A DNA stretch of 64,000 bases from Heterobilharzia americana (lineage: Eukaryota; Platyhelminthes; Trematoda; Strigeidida; Schistosomatidae), in the NCBI GenBank assembly GCA_944470555.2, contig OX104127.1:90234708-90298707 (forward strand), written 5' to 3'. Every line of letters starts with the position of its first letter. Positions within the stretch are counted from its first letter, which is position 1. Both the position numbers and the translations under genes were made by a program. Under the pieces are notes generated by a model. It was given only the letters and a program-made list of their open reading frames with translations, searched no databases and was not told the origin of the DNA. This document shows positions 1-12,232 of the stretch, piece after piece.

Positions 1-1473
1 CTGTGTAGAAGAACACTGGAACTGTGTGAAATTGGTGTGTGAGGAAACCTGTGTAACCGTGTTAGGAATGAATAAGAAGAGGCAGGGCAGGGCAGGGCAG
101 GGCAGGGCAGGGCAGGGCAGGGCAGGGCAGGGCAGGGCAGGGCAGGGCAGGGCAGGGCAGGGCAGGGCAGGGCAGGGCAGGGCAGGGCAGGGCAGGGCAG
201 GGCAGGGCAGGGCAGGGCAGGGCAGGGCAGGGCAGGGCAGGGCAAGGCAGGGCAAGACAATACAATAGAAGACAAGACAAGAGAGGGATGTCGACGGATA
301 CATGGCAGCTGGAAGAGTCGTGAGAGGAGATGTTTATGGTGAGGCAGAAGATGAAGCAGTGCGGTGCAGTGGAGTGCAGTACAGTGGAGTGATGAATAGC
401 GAAAAGAGAAATCGAGTACAATCTATAAAACACTAGACTGGACAAGGCAGTGAGAGAGAGTGCCCAGAAAGAGCAAAGGTACTTCTACGACACATTGGCA
501 AGTGAGGTAGAACAGGTTGCAGACAGAAGAGAGAGAAGCCTGACAAAATTATATCAAATAGTCAGGTTAGTATCTAAAGGGGAAGAGACTAACTCAGCCT
601 AGACGAATGAGAGATAGTGAAGGAAACTTAATTCACACCGAAGAGGAGAAAAAGGAAACGATGGGGAGATCACTTGAAAAAACTCTTGAATCTACCATCA
701 CCTTCACCACCAACACCACCACCAAAATATAGCAACTTAATACTGAAGCATTCAAATTGCGACCAGAACAGATTGAATGTCTAGCTGGCTTCAGGAAAAA
801 CAAATCATGTATGGATCAATTGCAACTCAACACTACACTACGCATCATCATGGAACAGAGAATAGAATAGAATAGAATAGAATGGTGGTCAACTCATCTC
901 AAACTCAACTCAATCAACTCAAACTCAAATTCATCGACTTCGAAAAGGCCTTCGATCGAGGCATCGACCGAGAAGTAATTCCACAGGCAACTACTTCAAC
1001 ACTATGGTCTCACTGACACAAGCATCAGTAAACCGCATTCAACAGCTTCATTCTATGTGATATGATGACACATGTGAAGTGATTCACAATGGAGAGCTGA
1101 GTGATGTCTTTGGAGTGGAAGTGGCGACAGGAGTGAGAGGAGATTTCCGCCTACTATCACCATTGATCTTCCTGATTGTGGTTGACTGGATTATGCAAGA
1201 GATGAGTGTGAGGAGTTGTGAGGAGAGTGACACACGCTGACTGGAGTGATGAGAAGAGAGTAGAAGATTTGTGTTTCGTCAGCGATGATGATTGATATGT
1301 ATTGTCTTGTCACACATACTGGATGATGTGTAGGCGAGAAGTAATAAGTTGTTAGAGGAGAAGTGGCAGCGGATGAAAGTGGGACTTCAAGTGAATGTCG
1401 GTAGACAGAGATGGTGAGGTTACCCTACCAACAACGACAACAGCAACAGGCACCATCAATGGGGAATATTGTT
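1..1473 (+). mobile_element. RTE-type LINE copy A, truncated at both ends
   Basis: Part of an RTE-like non-LTR retrotransposon reading left to right. It enters the window in the linker between endonuclease and reverse transcriptase, and 81-253 is a pentanucleotide expansion inside that linker. From about 890 to 1430 broken frames give RT motifs: FIDFEKAFD, then HYGLTDTSIS, then EVIHNGELSDVFGVE and LLSPLIFLIVVDWIM, then GLQVNVG. These match the finger and palm order of RTE reverse transcriptases, but the frame changes between blocks and stops occur throughout, so it is a pseudogene. It ends abruptly at about 1473 against an oppositely oriented Penelope-like element, so the thumb and 3' UTR seen in copies B, C and D are missing. 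It is most similar to copies B, C and D. Confidence 0.85.
81..253. repeat. (GGCAG)n minisatellite, about 32 units
   Basis: Uninterrupted GGCAG units run from 81 to about 244 and then decay through GGCAA and GACAA variants. The array lies inside RTE copy A at the point where copy C (10636-10650) has about two units and copy D (28688-28730) about eight imperfect ones. Any apparent protein across it, such as alternating GQGRA or its reverse-strand LPCPA, is an artefact of the repeat. Confidence 0.97.
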
Positions 1474-1479
1474 GTCATA

Positions 1480-2760
1480 TCTTTATATTTACTGACTTGA
1501 CAAATAAATGTGTGATTGGATCGTTCGACATGCGTTGTGCAAATACATAACATTATTCAGACAAATTTTGTTTTCCAATTACACCATCTGAATTTCGTTT
1601 GTTGATTGTTTGAAATGCCTTCGAGATCTGGACGTTGTGTCGTGTGTCTATCAGATGTTTGTATTGGAACTCTTAAAACCCTTCTTTCCTCTAAGCCTAA
1701 CTTATTTGGAATGTGTTCACGAAATCTGATTTCAATCCTCCTCTCTGCCTTTCCGATGTACGTGGCCTGGTGCTTTCAAGAAAATCGGTGAAGCGATTTG
1801 AGGTGACGTTAAGCGAAAACCGAATGACTTTCGATTGTTGTTTTGAACAGTTTGTTTTCCACAGGGAATGTAATTTAACTGACGGGAGGGTGACCATTAG
1901 TGGAGTTCTCATTCTTCTAATACCTCTGTTCATGGGTTCATCTCCCCTCTAAGTTAGATCGAGGAACACAGGTCCCTTCTCGAGGTTATCAAGTACACTT
2001 ATTTCTACTCTTCTCATTTTGACTTTATCTATATATGTCCTAGGGTAGCCATTTTCTTTCAGACATCTCTCGATCAACTGAATTTCTTAGGTTAGTTTGT
2101 CTGACGAGCAAAGTTTATTAGCTCTTTGAAACAGCATTTTAACTGGTCCTTGCTTCAACTTACAGGACAGGAATTGTTGAAATCGAGATGCTGTTAACTT
2201 CATGTTTGTTTTCTGTAGACACATGTTAGTTACGACCAATGCATTTTTTGTTGAAGTCCCGAGTCGAGGAAAAGAACGCCATAATTTGTCCTGTGTTCTA
2301 TGATAATCCAATATTGAATGTTCTTAGCAATGTTATCACATAATCCATGTCATTAGATAAGAAAAGCAGATCATCAACATACCTCTTATGCATTGCGGTT
2401 TGTGCAGTAGCCGTGGCTAATGAATTTCTTTCCATGTTGGACATTAATATATTCGCATTTATATGTCTCAAATGACTTCCCATTTCTACTGGTTTTGCTT
2501 TGAGGTATAATTTGTTGGTTAACTGAAATTGCGTATTCTGAGTGTTCAAGAACATTAATTTCTCAAGTTCCAGGTTGTGCATCGATATTCCATCCATGTA
2601 CTGACAGACAATGTCTACTGTTTCTTCCAGCTGTCTGTTGGTACACAGTGCTGTTATATCATTGGATCGCAACAATTTATCTTTCAGACTGGTTTCGTCT
2701 ATCTGTTATTGCCACTCTGTCCCATGAAGAAGATTTCTACTTGGACATCTAAATAATTGA
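1480..2760 (-). mobile_element. Penelope-like element P1: RT and GIY-YIG remnant
   Basis: Reading right to left, a reverse transcriptase appears at 2675-2298 with ETVDIVCQYMDG, then a degenerate EMGSHLRHINANIL block (the usual form is AMGSPLGPILANI) and an intact catalytic KRYVDDLLFL. It continues in shifted frames with CLKENGYP (about 2075) and ends near 1780-1600 with HVHRKAERRIEIRFREHIP, which resembles the Arg and Glu-His core of the GIY-YIG nuclease of PLEs. Stops and frameshifts separate the blocks, so this is a dead copy. The RT YVDD is unaltered. It abuts the truncated 3' side of RTE copy A at about 1474. The identification rests on motif order; the exact clade is not determined. Confidence 0.8.
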
Positions 2761-3959
2761 TGGGATTATTTCTTTCAATTATCAATAAGATGATCGTGAG
2801 TTATGATGATGAAAGTTACAAGCATATATAGACAACTTTTTACATCCCTATTTTCAAGAGATAATCGAAGCATAAAAAGGATAACTTGAGATGACCTTTT
2901 TTCTATTCACTTATTAAACTCAACAGCTCAAATTATCTACAATGATAACGAAGTGAATAATGAGTTGACCTTATAAAAAAAAGGGAAGTCATTTTATTGT
3001 TTCATAATTTTGATCATCAATTTCCATATATTCATAAATGTAGATATTTCGCTTAAAGTTTAATTTGTATAAATTATCATGATAGCATCAGGTCAAATGA
3101 TAATCTCAGTCAAAGACATTCCGGCAAAACAATAAAATTTACAGCAAATTCAATTATATAATGTCTGTATAGATTTCTAAACGCATTAGGTCATTAACAA
3201 AGAGAAACAAGCCACAGATTAGGAGTTCATTCTACCGATTCAATAATAATAAGTAATTTTGAAGATGTTTAGATGGATTTTCAGTTTATATCAATAAAGA
3301 CGTGATGAATACCATACAGTGGCAATAGATCAACAAAAAGGCCGTATGGTTAGATTTTGTGCTTTTTGTGGCGCTTATCAGCAATACATTTTTATAACAA
3401 AGTTGGTGTCTTCTTGATGATTGTAACCTATATCACTCAGCAATAAAGTCAGCAACTTAGTCTCTAAGCTATTCAATCCAAGACTCATCCCTAACACGAC
3501 AGGATAATGTACGCGAATCGGTCATCATAGGTAATTCATGTAGTTACCTAATCTATACTGCTTATCACTGATCAAAGTCTCTAGATCAAATTTCACAGTT
3601 TGAATAATAACACCAAAATACACTGCACCGTTGGGTTGCGTCACTTCGTTTAGTAGTTACAACGCGAAACGTAATGCACAGACTTGGACTGGATAACTAC
3701 ATGGATTACCCAGTGATGACCGATAGGTGTAACTGCAGTGATTATTTTTGATAACTGGTACAGTTGCTATTCACTACATAACTCAAATGATTGGAGTGAG
3801 TGAATGCCTAACTGAAATGATTAAAATGAAGAATACACTATATATCTACTGATAGTGAGTGATGCATGACTTTTGAGTGCATAGTGTTTGGATTTTAGTT
3901 TATTTGGTGTAATCTGTACAGTTGACCGTATTCAGTTCATAAGAATATTGTTTTATCGA
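2761..3959. other. AT-rich stretch without recognised genes
   Basis: Both strands have frequent stops, and I see no motif of a known element and no convincing splice-bounded exon. It may hold old decayed repeats or 5' sequence of the following Penelope-like element. Confidence 0.5.
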
Positions 3960-5165
3960 AATACTGGAAATCAGTGAGCACACTGAAATTGAGACTTCCA
4001 GTTAAGAGTTTTAAATGTACTATGAGTGCACATTTTGTCTTCAATAGCTCTCATTATAAACAGATTGGTGGAATAGATATGGGTTCACTACTCGGAACTA
4101 TTTTAGTTGATATATTTCTTGCCAAACTGAAGAACGGATCATTGAAAGAGGTCATTAATGAGATGACTATGTATCACTGTTATGACACATTCGTTATCCT
4201 GGATCAGAATGTGGATACAAATGAGGTGTTAAGATATTTTAATGAGGCGCACCCTTTACTCACAATCACTTGTGAGGAAGAAAATGCCAGCAGAAGAGAA
4301 GATGGTTCACTCTGCAAATGTATTTACAGGAAGACTACGTCTATAAGTCAGTACACATATTTTCTAAGTCATGTACCAATTCGATAGAAAGCAAACCTGG
4401 TTTAATGCCCCACTAACAGAGAGAGAAAAATATGTTCGGATGATTTAGTACAGAAGGAGTCAGATTATATTCGTAATTCGTTGGTGAAAATAGGCTACCC
4501 TAACAGTTTCATAGAAAGACACATGGATAAAGCCAGCAGGAACAAACATGGAATCATTATCATATAAAAACCGTTGTTTATGAAAATGCAATTTACTGGG
4601 GATGTAACCTGGAAAGTTTTATATCAGAGACTCTCTATAGCCATTAAGAGGACTTTCTGCTTCACACAAATTTGTCAATCATTTTCCAGTCGACAAATTG
4701 TTGCTGCTCAGACAAAAGATAAGGTATCTAGTTTTGCCATTTCTGTGTGTGGTTCTAAGTTTAGCTGCTCCTGTGGAGAAAGTTATATGGGGTGTACTAC
4801 TAGATAGCATAACAAACTTGTTACTGACTATCTATCTTCATGGTTGGGAAAGAGACAGATAATATTCGTCAGAAGCTCGGTTTTATCTCGCTTCGTTGAT
4901 AGTGGTTACTTCGTAAGTAACAACAATGCTTTCAAGATTATTCACCGCATACTCTCACATCCTCCAAAAAGTATTTAAACGAGACTTATAAACATACCAG
5001 AAAAAGTTGGAATTCGAGTGAATAATCCCAGCCTTTGTATCCCAAAAGCAATTTGCACATCGGTTACCACATCCTTGGTCAGGAAATACTTAGTTAAAAA
5101 TCAATTATTCAGTTTTACTTCCTACACTTTTTATATTCTTTACACATTTCATGATATTATTTACC
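3960..5165 (+). mobile_element. Penelope-like element P2: RT and GIY-YIG remnant
   Basis: An open segment at 3974-4387 gives the palm of a PLE reverse transcriptase: GGIDMGSLLGTILVDIFLAKL, then HCYDTFVILDQ where PLEs have RYVDDTFVI, then the downstream DGSLCKCIYRKTTS and QYTYFLSHVPI blocks. The missing Val-Asp of the YVDD box removes a catalytic aspartate. At 4574-4860 follow the connector (LSIAIKRTF) and the nuclease start FSCSCGESYMGCTTR, with a stop inside the GIY-YIG domain. An AT-rich 3' trailer runs to about 5165, where RTE copy B begins. A close relative of this connector and nuclease block is P6 at 23611-24120. Confidence 0.85.
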
Positions 5166-5892
5166 ATATAAAATGTCCCGTGGGCTCCTAGTGGAACATA
5201 TGGACTCAAAAGCACGTCACAACTACACTCTGTTCTACACAGTCTTCAAAAACTGGCTCCACCACTCCACACAAACTCTCATTTCTGCCTCACACCATCA
5301 CCACCATGTAAACATCACATCAAACACCAAACTACTCGTCTCCCATTTCGGTTCCACTCGAACACCTGACTTCGCGTGCTGAATATTCCCAATCCGTCTT
5401 CTCACTCCATATTCAATCCATCTCAACTTTCTCTTCCATATTCGTTGGGCGATAGGTTCACGGTTGGTTCGTCAACAGGTCAGAGTGAATTCATTCTCGT
5501 CGATTCTTATTATTCTGGCCGTCTATCTGATCTCCAGCATCGAGTGTAGGTGGCAGTTGTTGATGAATGTGTGTAGTTTGTTGGAAATGCTTTTGGTAAC
5601 GCACCACCAAGTCTCTCAACAATCATATGGAAGTACTGACTCACTTGACACAATTAGTCTTGAGAATCCGAATGTCGCTCATGCTTTATGCTGAGTGTGG
5701 TACAGTGTAATAGATCATCACACTGACTTCAGATTAATGAAGGATTGACTTGCTGTCTTTCCCATCCTGACTGCTTTCACATCTTCATGTGTGCCTGTAC
5801 CGCCTGCAGTTGACAAGCTGCTGTCATGCCTGTGTAGGTGGAAGAGACAACTTCCTCCAAGTTCCTCCCATTCATGGTGATTGGTACTTGTC

Positions 5893-5953
5893 GATGTTGT
5901 TGTGTTGCTGTTGCTGCTGTTGCTGTTGTTGTTGGTGGTGGTGGTGATGGTGG
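5893..5953. repeat. TTG/CTG and GGT trinucleotide array in RTE copy B
   Basis: Imperfect TTG and CTG units followed by GTG units. The same site carries trinucleotide arrays in copies C and D and a short one in copy E, between the GLQVN and TYLG parts of the RT thumb region. Confidence 0.9.
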
Positions 5954-6581
5954 TTGGGTTGGGTAACCTCACCATCTCTGTCTACCGACATTCACTTGAA
6001 GTCCCACTTTCATCCGCTGCCACGTCTCCTCTAACAACTTATTACTTCTCGCCTACACATCATCCAGTATGTGTGACAAGACAATACATATCAATCATCA
6101 TCGCTGACGAAATACAAATCTTCTACTCTCTTCTCATCACTCCAGTCAGTGTGTGCCACTCTCCTCACAACTCACCACACTCATCTCTTGCATAATCCAG
6201 TCAACCACAATCAGGAAGATCAATGGTGATAGTAGGCGGAAATCTCCTCTCACTCATGTCTCCACTTCCACTCCAAAGACATCACTCAGCTCTCCATTGT
6301 GAATCACCTCACATGTGTCATCATATCACATAGAATGAAGCTGTTGAATACGGTTTACTGATGCTTGTGTCAGTGAGACCATAGTGTTGAAGTAGTTGCG
6401 TGTGGAATTACTTCTCGGTCGATGCCTCGATCGAAGGCCTTTTCAAAGTTGATGAATTTGAGTTTGAGTTGATTTGAGTTGAGTTTGAGATGAGTTGACC
6501 ACCATTCTATTCTATTCTATTCTCTGTTCCATGATGATGCGTAGTGTAGTGTTGAGTTGCAATTGATCCATTTTTACACCC

Positions 6582-6626
6582 CCAGCCAGCCAGCCAGCCG
6601 GCCAACCAAACAACCAACCAACCAAC
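6582..6626. repeat. Short CCAG and CCAA tetranucleotide array in RTE copy B
   Basis: About four and a half CCAG units followed by CAAC-type units. This is the short allele of the position holding about 63 units in copy D and about seven in copy C. Confidence 0.9.
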
Positions 6627-7893
6627 TTGTTCCGGTGATAATTTTGAATCCCCTGCACCTTTCACTCTCTTCACGATGATGCAGCATGATATTTTGCTTT
6701 TTCTGAGTGGACAGGGACAGCAGCATGATTCCACACCAGTCCTCCAAAAGAATTAGGTCTCCACTCTTTGGGATTCTGACATGTTAACCCACAATCCAAT
6801 CAATAGGTGGCACTCCTTCCTTCCTTCCAAAGCTTCTGCAACGGAAGTGGTGTGAGCATATCCACTGTCATCTCTACATCTTTTTTCAGTGCTTCTGAAT
6901 AAAATTCCATGTAGCCCACTGCTTTCGCGGATTTCAGCAACTTTATATCATCCACGATTTCACTTCTGCTGTTGTTGGAGGACTTGTGTTCACATGTATT
7001 TGTGTGGCTGATCTGCTGGTGTAATATCTGGATGAGTTTTAGGTGGTGGTTGTGGTGATCGATTTAAGAGTTTTTTGTAGTGGTTAGCCCATCGTTTCCT
7101 TTGTTTCTTCTTTGGCGTGTTAATTGGGTTTCTTTCACTGGCTTTTTTTGGTTTATTTGATGTTCTCAACTGAGGTGTTATTTTGTGCATTATTGATTAT
7201 AGTTGTCTATAGAATTCCTCCTTCTTCTCTTCATCTGCATCATTCGAAGCTGCACAGTGTAGCATTGATGTTGTATGATTGTGAGTCTCTTTCCTTCTGA
7301 TTTCAATATGGCTGTCATGATCCTGATCACACATCAGCAGGAGATTGGTTTGCACTGCATGAGAGACAGCCTTCGATGCTCTTGCAAAAGAGACACATCA
7401 TGTTAGCTACTGCAAAACTTAGTGTGCTGTGCTCGTGGTTGTCGTCTGGGTGACAATATTGGAGTAGATTATTGACTCCTCTCCAGTTGACAGTTTGGAG
7501 AGTCCGCTTCCATTCCATGTGTAGATTCCCAGCAGATTCCTAGCCTAGTACTTCTATGTCATATCTCATCTCTTGTGCAATCTGAGCAGTCTTGTTAGCT
7601 TCAAACATGGTGCGGACATTCCATGTTCCCATGCTTACTTTTGCTTTCATTAGGAGAATAGAAGATACATTTCTCGATTTGCTTCGCGAAGGTTTTCACC
7701 GAGTGGTGTGATTTCGTCTCTCCGATTCCAGAGAGGAATGAGTTTAATTTAACTTTTTATATTTTCTTTGTGCTTTGAAGTTTGTTTAGGGATTGTATTA
7801 GTTTTTGGGGGTAGTGTTGCTGGCTCTATCTCCAACCTTCCCTATTTATCCGGCTTTAGTGCCAACAAGTAACTAGTGAGCTAGTTAACTTGG

Positions 7894-8480
7894 CTATTCT
7901 AACTGATCCCCACTGGTTAGTTTCACTTATGTACTTGACCTCGCAGTCATTATATGGAATTTGATGGATCAGATTATTTTACTGAATTGGTTCTATCGGA
8001 TCTTTAAGCCAGCTGAGAAAGATTGCCTCTGAATGAGTTTGTAGGTTTCAATGTCACCCTAATTCCAGCTCTGTTGAGGATCCTACGTAAGGTTTGTGAC
8101 GTACCTTTCGTGTAGGGCAACACAATGGATGCTATGATCTCGTTTCTACCTGTGTTGTTGTTATTATTTGTACTCGTGTTACTGTTATTTTTTCTTTTTT
8201 TGTATGTTCGTACGAATTCCTAATGAACTGTGTAGGATGATTATTAACTATTAGTTCTTCTTTTGGTGTTTCAGTTACTTGTTTAGCTACTTGCATTGAC
8301 TAGTCAGTTTTCTAGCTTTATCACACTGACACTTGACTAAGCTTGCCTTAACTGATATTGAATGAGATGACTTGAAGTCTAGACACCTGTTAGAAGGTGT
8401 TGGTTTTCTGTAGACGGTAGTGTCCGAACCACCGTCCGTCTTTCATTTTATCCTGCAGTCCTACATTTGTTACTCGTCTT
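7894..8480 (-). mobile_element. Penelope-like element P3 fragment (connector)
   Basis: Reading right to left, after FIRNSYEHT near 8210, the frame at 8150-8040 gives SIVLPYTKGTSQTLRRILNR and GIRVTLKPTNS. This is the conserved block lying between RT and GIY-YIG in Penelope-like proteins (typically LPYIKG...R.L). It continues towards IPYNDCEVKYISET at about 7965-7925, the start of the GIY-YIG domain, and is then cut by RTE copy B. Several stops interrupt the frame. P13 (56814) carries the closely similar start CNDCEVEYVGQ, so the two probably belong to one subfamily. Confidence 0.75.
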
Positions 8481-9924
8481 GTTCATTTTCTACCTCGTAA
8501 GTGAATTGGATTGCGCCTACTACTGAGTTTATATGTTTGAGGAAATCACACTGAAGTGAATATTAGCCCAAGTTTTACTCTTATAATAATATGTATCATT
8601 TTTATACGGGAGGGACCTGTGACTAGATGGTATCACCATAGTAAAGAAGAGATTGAATTCTGAAAGAATTACCGAATATATTTCTCTTATCACTTTTGGT
8701 AAACAGTAAGAATAAATATAAGGTTAATCGTGTATTAGTCTCCTTCAATTTTATCAACCAAGACTCTAAATCACATTGTCAACTTTTTATGTTGCATACT
8801 TTTTTCAAAACTGTTTAAATTAAAACTTTCATTAATCACATGACAAGTGAAAAATGTTTTGAACGGATCTTCAAGATTCAAATAGTGTCATCTATCGCAT
8901 AGTCTATTGTTATATTTTAACTTTTTGAAACAGTGATAAGGACATTGATACTGATCTGATAAAACCAAACCACCACTATCCAATGTGAGCCAATGATAAT
9001 AAGGCATTCTCATCAAATCAAGTGTAGGTAAATGTTACATTCAACCGCTAACATTTCAGTTAAACAACGTAAAACAGTAATTTTTTAACATGTTATAAAC
9101 AAACATACTTTTCTAATCTTTTTTTTTTGTAATGAACATTAGATAAGTAATCATAATAAAAAATTTTGACATTCCTTTTATGTACAAAGTAAAAATGAGA
9201 ATAATTTGCGTTTTTTTTTTTCAGAAACAAAATCCCAGAAAACATATTACTTCCTCTTGTATTGGATGTATTTTTGATCTAAATATCTCGTCAAAATCTA
9301 ATAGTTCTTAGGGCTGATTCTTAAATTTTATATAGGTTAAAGCAAAGAAATTCCCTGGTGACATATAACTTTCATATTTTATTTGTTAATCTGCTATGTG
9401 ACCTAGATAATCTTTCTTTGATGAATCCTGATTACTTTATATGATCAGCGCATTGACCTTTCAACTGTAATGTATCATTCTTGAAGTGAATACTTACTGA
9501 CTGACCTTTAATTGAATGAACACTGAGAAAGGCGACATAAAGTTATTTCTTCATTATGTATTCAAGTAATAAATGTAAGATAACCGAATGTAGTAAAAAC
9601 GATTACACAAAGTGATCAATAATGGTCTAAATGCTGGAATGCGCAAATTAGCAGGAAGCTACTTCTTAGTGTGGAACATGGACACAAGATATTTCACAAG
9701 AATAGTTGTTATTTCTTATCCTTATTTAATCAACTAGAACTAAAACTAAACCCATGACTTACTTATCAGGTAGTGGGTGCCTACCACTGAAATTTAGGAT
9801 TATTCACAAGACTACTGAGTCATGACCATCACTTTTTGAATGATCAGTATCATTTTTACTTGCAAATACTTATAAATTCCCGTTGTTCGAGCGCATGAAG
9901 CAATGCATATTAAATTTGAGTTAT
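8481..9924. other. AT-rich stretch without recognised genes
   Basis: Contains poly-T tracts (about 9119-9128 and 9212-9220) but no supported coding region. A pyrimidine tract ending in CAG at about 9223 is followed by about 28 open codons, but no donor site is evident, so I do not call an exon. Confidence 0.5.
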
Positions 9925-9968
9925 AGGAGGAGCAGCATCACTCACTGATGGTGAGTACATCCAGTTGA
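9925..9968 (+). mobile_element. Scrap of type-1 hammerhead SINE
   Basis: The stretch CATCACTCACTG followed by GTACATCCAG and TTGATGAG matches the pre-ribozyme and stem I region of the other type-1 SINE loci. The core starts UUGAUGA instead of CUGAUGA and no GAAA box follows, so no functional ribozyme is expected. It lies directly upstream of RTE copy C. Confidence 0.65.
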
Positions 9969-10466
9969 TGAGTTTCGGAAGTGATGAATAGGGTTTAATA
10001 AGAGGGAAGTGAAAACCAAGAGAGTATAGGAAAAACTTTAAGAACAACCATACACAGACTACTTCAGTGAAATGATGAATGGGAACCGAGAGATCTACAC
10101 AGACTTCTGTGCCATTATTGATTCGATGATTAGAGGCATTGTATACAAACACAAGGCTATTCACAAGGCAGCGATATGGATTTGATTTCATCAGACACCA
10201 AGACACACTACACCAAAAATCACATCGACTTCATCTCAGTGTGTGTGAAGGAAGTGGAGATGGCGACGCAGTCTACTGAACACAAGATGAAGATGGAGAG
10301 CAGATGTAGATTCATATCACTCACACCATTATCTAGTGCAAGCAACCTACCTTCAAAATCAAGTTGAGAGCCTTCAGAGAAGTTGGTGATAGATGACCAT
10401 AGTTGAAGTTGAACACCGAGAAGGGAAACTGAACTGAGGGACGAAACTACAAAGGACATGTTCACG

Positions 10467-10505
10467 TCAGTCGGTCAGTCAGTCAGTCAGTCAGTTAGTC
10501 AGTCA
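10467..10505. repeat. (TCAG)n array in RTE copy C
   Basis: About nine imperfect GTCA units. Copy D has the equivalent array at 28857-28886, so the position is inherited within the LINE. Confidence 0.92.
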
Positions 10506-11485
10506 TGAGGACAGAATGTGAGGGATTAAGCAACATCCCCATCGTGGAGGAAGCCTGTGTAGAAGAACACTGGAACTGTGTGAAATTGATGTGTGGGGAA
10601 ACCTGTTTAACCGTGTTAGGAATAAATAAGAAGAGGCAGGGCAGGACAAGACAAGACAACACAAGACAAGAGAGGGATGTCGACGGATACATGTCAGCTG
10701 GGAGAGTCGTGAGAGGGAGATGTTTATGGTGAGGCAGAAGATGAAGCAATGCAGTATAGTGGAGTGATGAATAGCGAAAAGAGAAATCAAGTACAATCTA
10801 TAAAACACTAGACTGGACAAGGCAGTGAAGGAGAGTGCCCAGAAAGAATAAAGGTACTTCTACGACACATTGGCAAGTGAGGTAGAGCAGGTTGCAGACA
10901 GAAGAGAGAGAAGCCTGACAACATTATATCAAATAACCAGGTTACTATATGGGAGGGAAGAGCTCAAGACAGATAAAAAAAATGTGAGATAGTGTAAAGA
11001 AACAAACGGAAAGAAGAGTTGAACACTACAAAAAACTCTTAAATCGACCACCACAACCACCACCTAAAACTCATCCAGATATTACACCAGCAGATCAGCC
11101 ACACAAATACATGTGAACACAAGTCCTCCAACAACAGCAGAAGTGAAATCGTGGATGATATAAAGTTGCTGAAATCCGCGAAAGCAGTGGGGCTACATGG
11201 AATTTTATTCAGAAGCACTGAAAACAGATGTAGAGATGACAGTGGATATGCTCACACCACTTCCGTTGCAGGAGGTTTGGAAGGAAGGAAGGAAAGGTGC
11301 CTTCTATCTGATTGGATTGTGGGTTAACATGTCAGAATCCCAAAGAGTGGAGACCTAATTCTTTTGGAGGACTGGTGTGGAATCATGCTGCTGTCCCTGT
11401 CCACTCAGAAAAAGCAAAATATCATGCTGCATCATCGTGAAGAGAGTGAAAGGTGCAGGGGATTCAAAATTATCACCGGAACAAG

Positions 11486-11541
11486 TTGGTTGGTTGGTTG
11501 TTTGGTTGGCCGGCTGGCTGGCTGGCTGGCTGGCTGGCTGG
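11486..11541. repeat. GGTT and GGCT tetranucleotide array in RTE copy C
   Basis: Several GGTT units, then about seven GGCT units. Homologous to the large array at 27517-27771. Confidence 0.92.
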
Positions 11542-12181
11542 TTGGCTTCAGAAAGAACAAATCGTGTATGGATCAATTGCAACTCAACACTACACTACGC
11601 ATCATCATGGAACAGAGAATAGAGTAGAATAGAATGGTGGTCAACTCATCTCAAACTCAAATCAAATCAAACTCAAATTCATCAACTTTGAAAAGGCCTT
11701 CGATCGAGGCATCGACCGAGAAGTAATTCCACACGCAACTACTTCAACACTATGGTCTCACTGACACAAGCATCAGTAAACCGTATTCAACAGCTTCATT
11801 CTATGTGATATGATGACACATGTGAGGTGATTCACAATGGAGAGCTGAGTGATGTCTTTGGAGTGGAAGTGAAGACATGGGTGAGAGGAGATTTCCGCCT
11901 ACTATCACCATTGATCTTCCTGATTGTGGTTGACTGGATTATGCAAGAGATGAGTGTGGTGAGTTGTGAGGAGAGTGGCACACACTGACTGGAGTGATGA
12001 GAAGAGAGTAGAAGATTTGTATTTCGTCAGCGATGATGATTGATATGTATTGTCTTGTCACACATACTGGATGATGTGTAGGCGAGAAGTAATAAGTTGT
12101 TAGAGGAGACGTGGCAGCGGATGAAAGTGGGACTTCAAGTGAATGTCGGTAGACAGAGATGGTGAGGTTACCCAACCCAAA

Positions 12182-12232
12182 CACCATCACCACCACCACC
12201 ACCAACAACAACAGCAGCAACAGCAACAACAT
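12182..12232. repeat. CAC and CAA/CAG trinucleotide array in RTE copy C
   Basis: Sits between the conserved GLQVNVG segment and the ITMNGR segment of the RT C-terminal part. It inserts a His/Gln tract in one frame. Equivalent arrays occur in copies B, D and E. Confidence 0.9.

Larger units (their letters stand above)
5174..7893 (-). mobile_element. RTE-type LINE copy B with internal deletion
   Basis: Read right to left it starts at about 7893 in the 5' region shared with copy D, passes through a damaged AP-endonuclease start (7700-7200), and then jumps near 7200 directly to the pre-RT linker. About 1 kb that includes the GGCAG-bearing segment in copies C and D is absent. RT blocks follow at 6460-6100 and the thumb at 5990-5500, ending at the RTE 3' end near 5174. 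The RT has the same frameshift as the other copies. Short arrays of CCAG (6582-6599) and TTG/CTG (5893-5953) sit at the positions expanded in copy D. It is inserted next to P2 on the left and interrupts PLE P3 on the right. Confidence 0.88.

Noticed and set aside
26..445. Open frames encoding GQGRA or LPCPA repeats
   Set aside because: Same cause: the GGCAG pentanucleotide array has a 15-base reading period without stops.
5881..6195. A membrane-like poly-Leu/Val segment followed by an STY-rich tail
   Set aside because: It is the antisense translation of RTE copy B across its TTG/GGT array. The identical frame recurs antisense in copies C and D.
11364..11627. Three overlapping plus frames with WLAGWLAG-type segments
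   Set aside because: Product of the GGCT array in RTE copy C; not genes.
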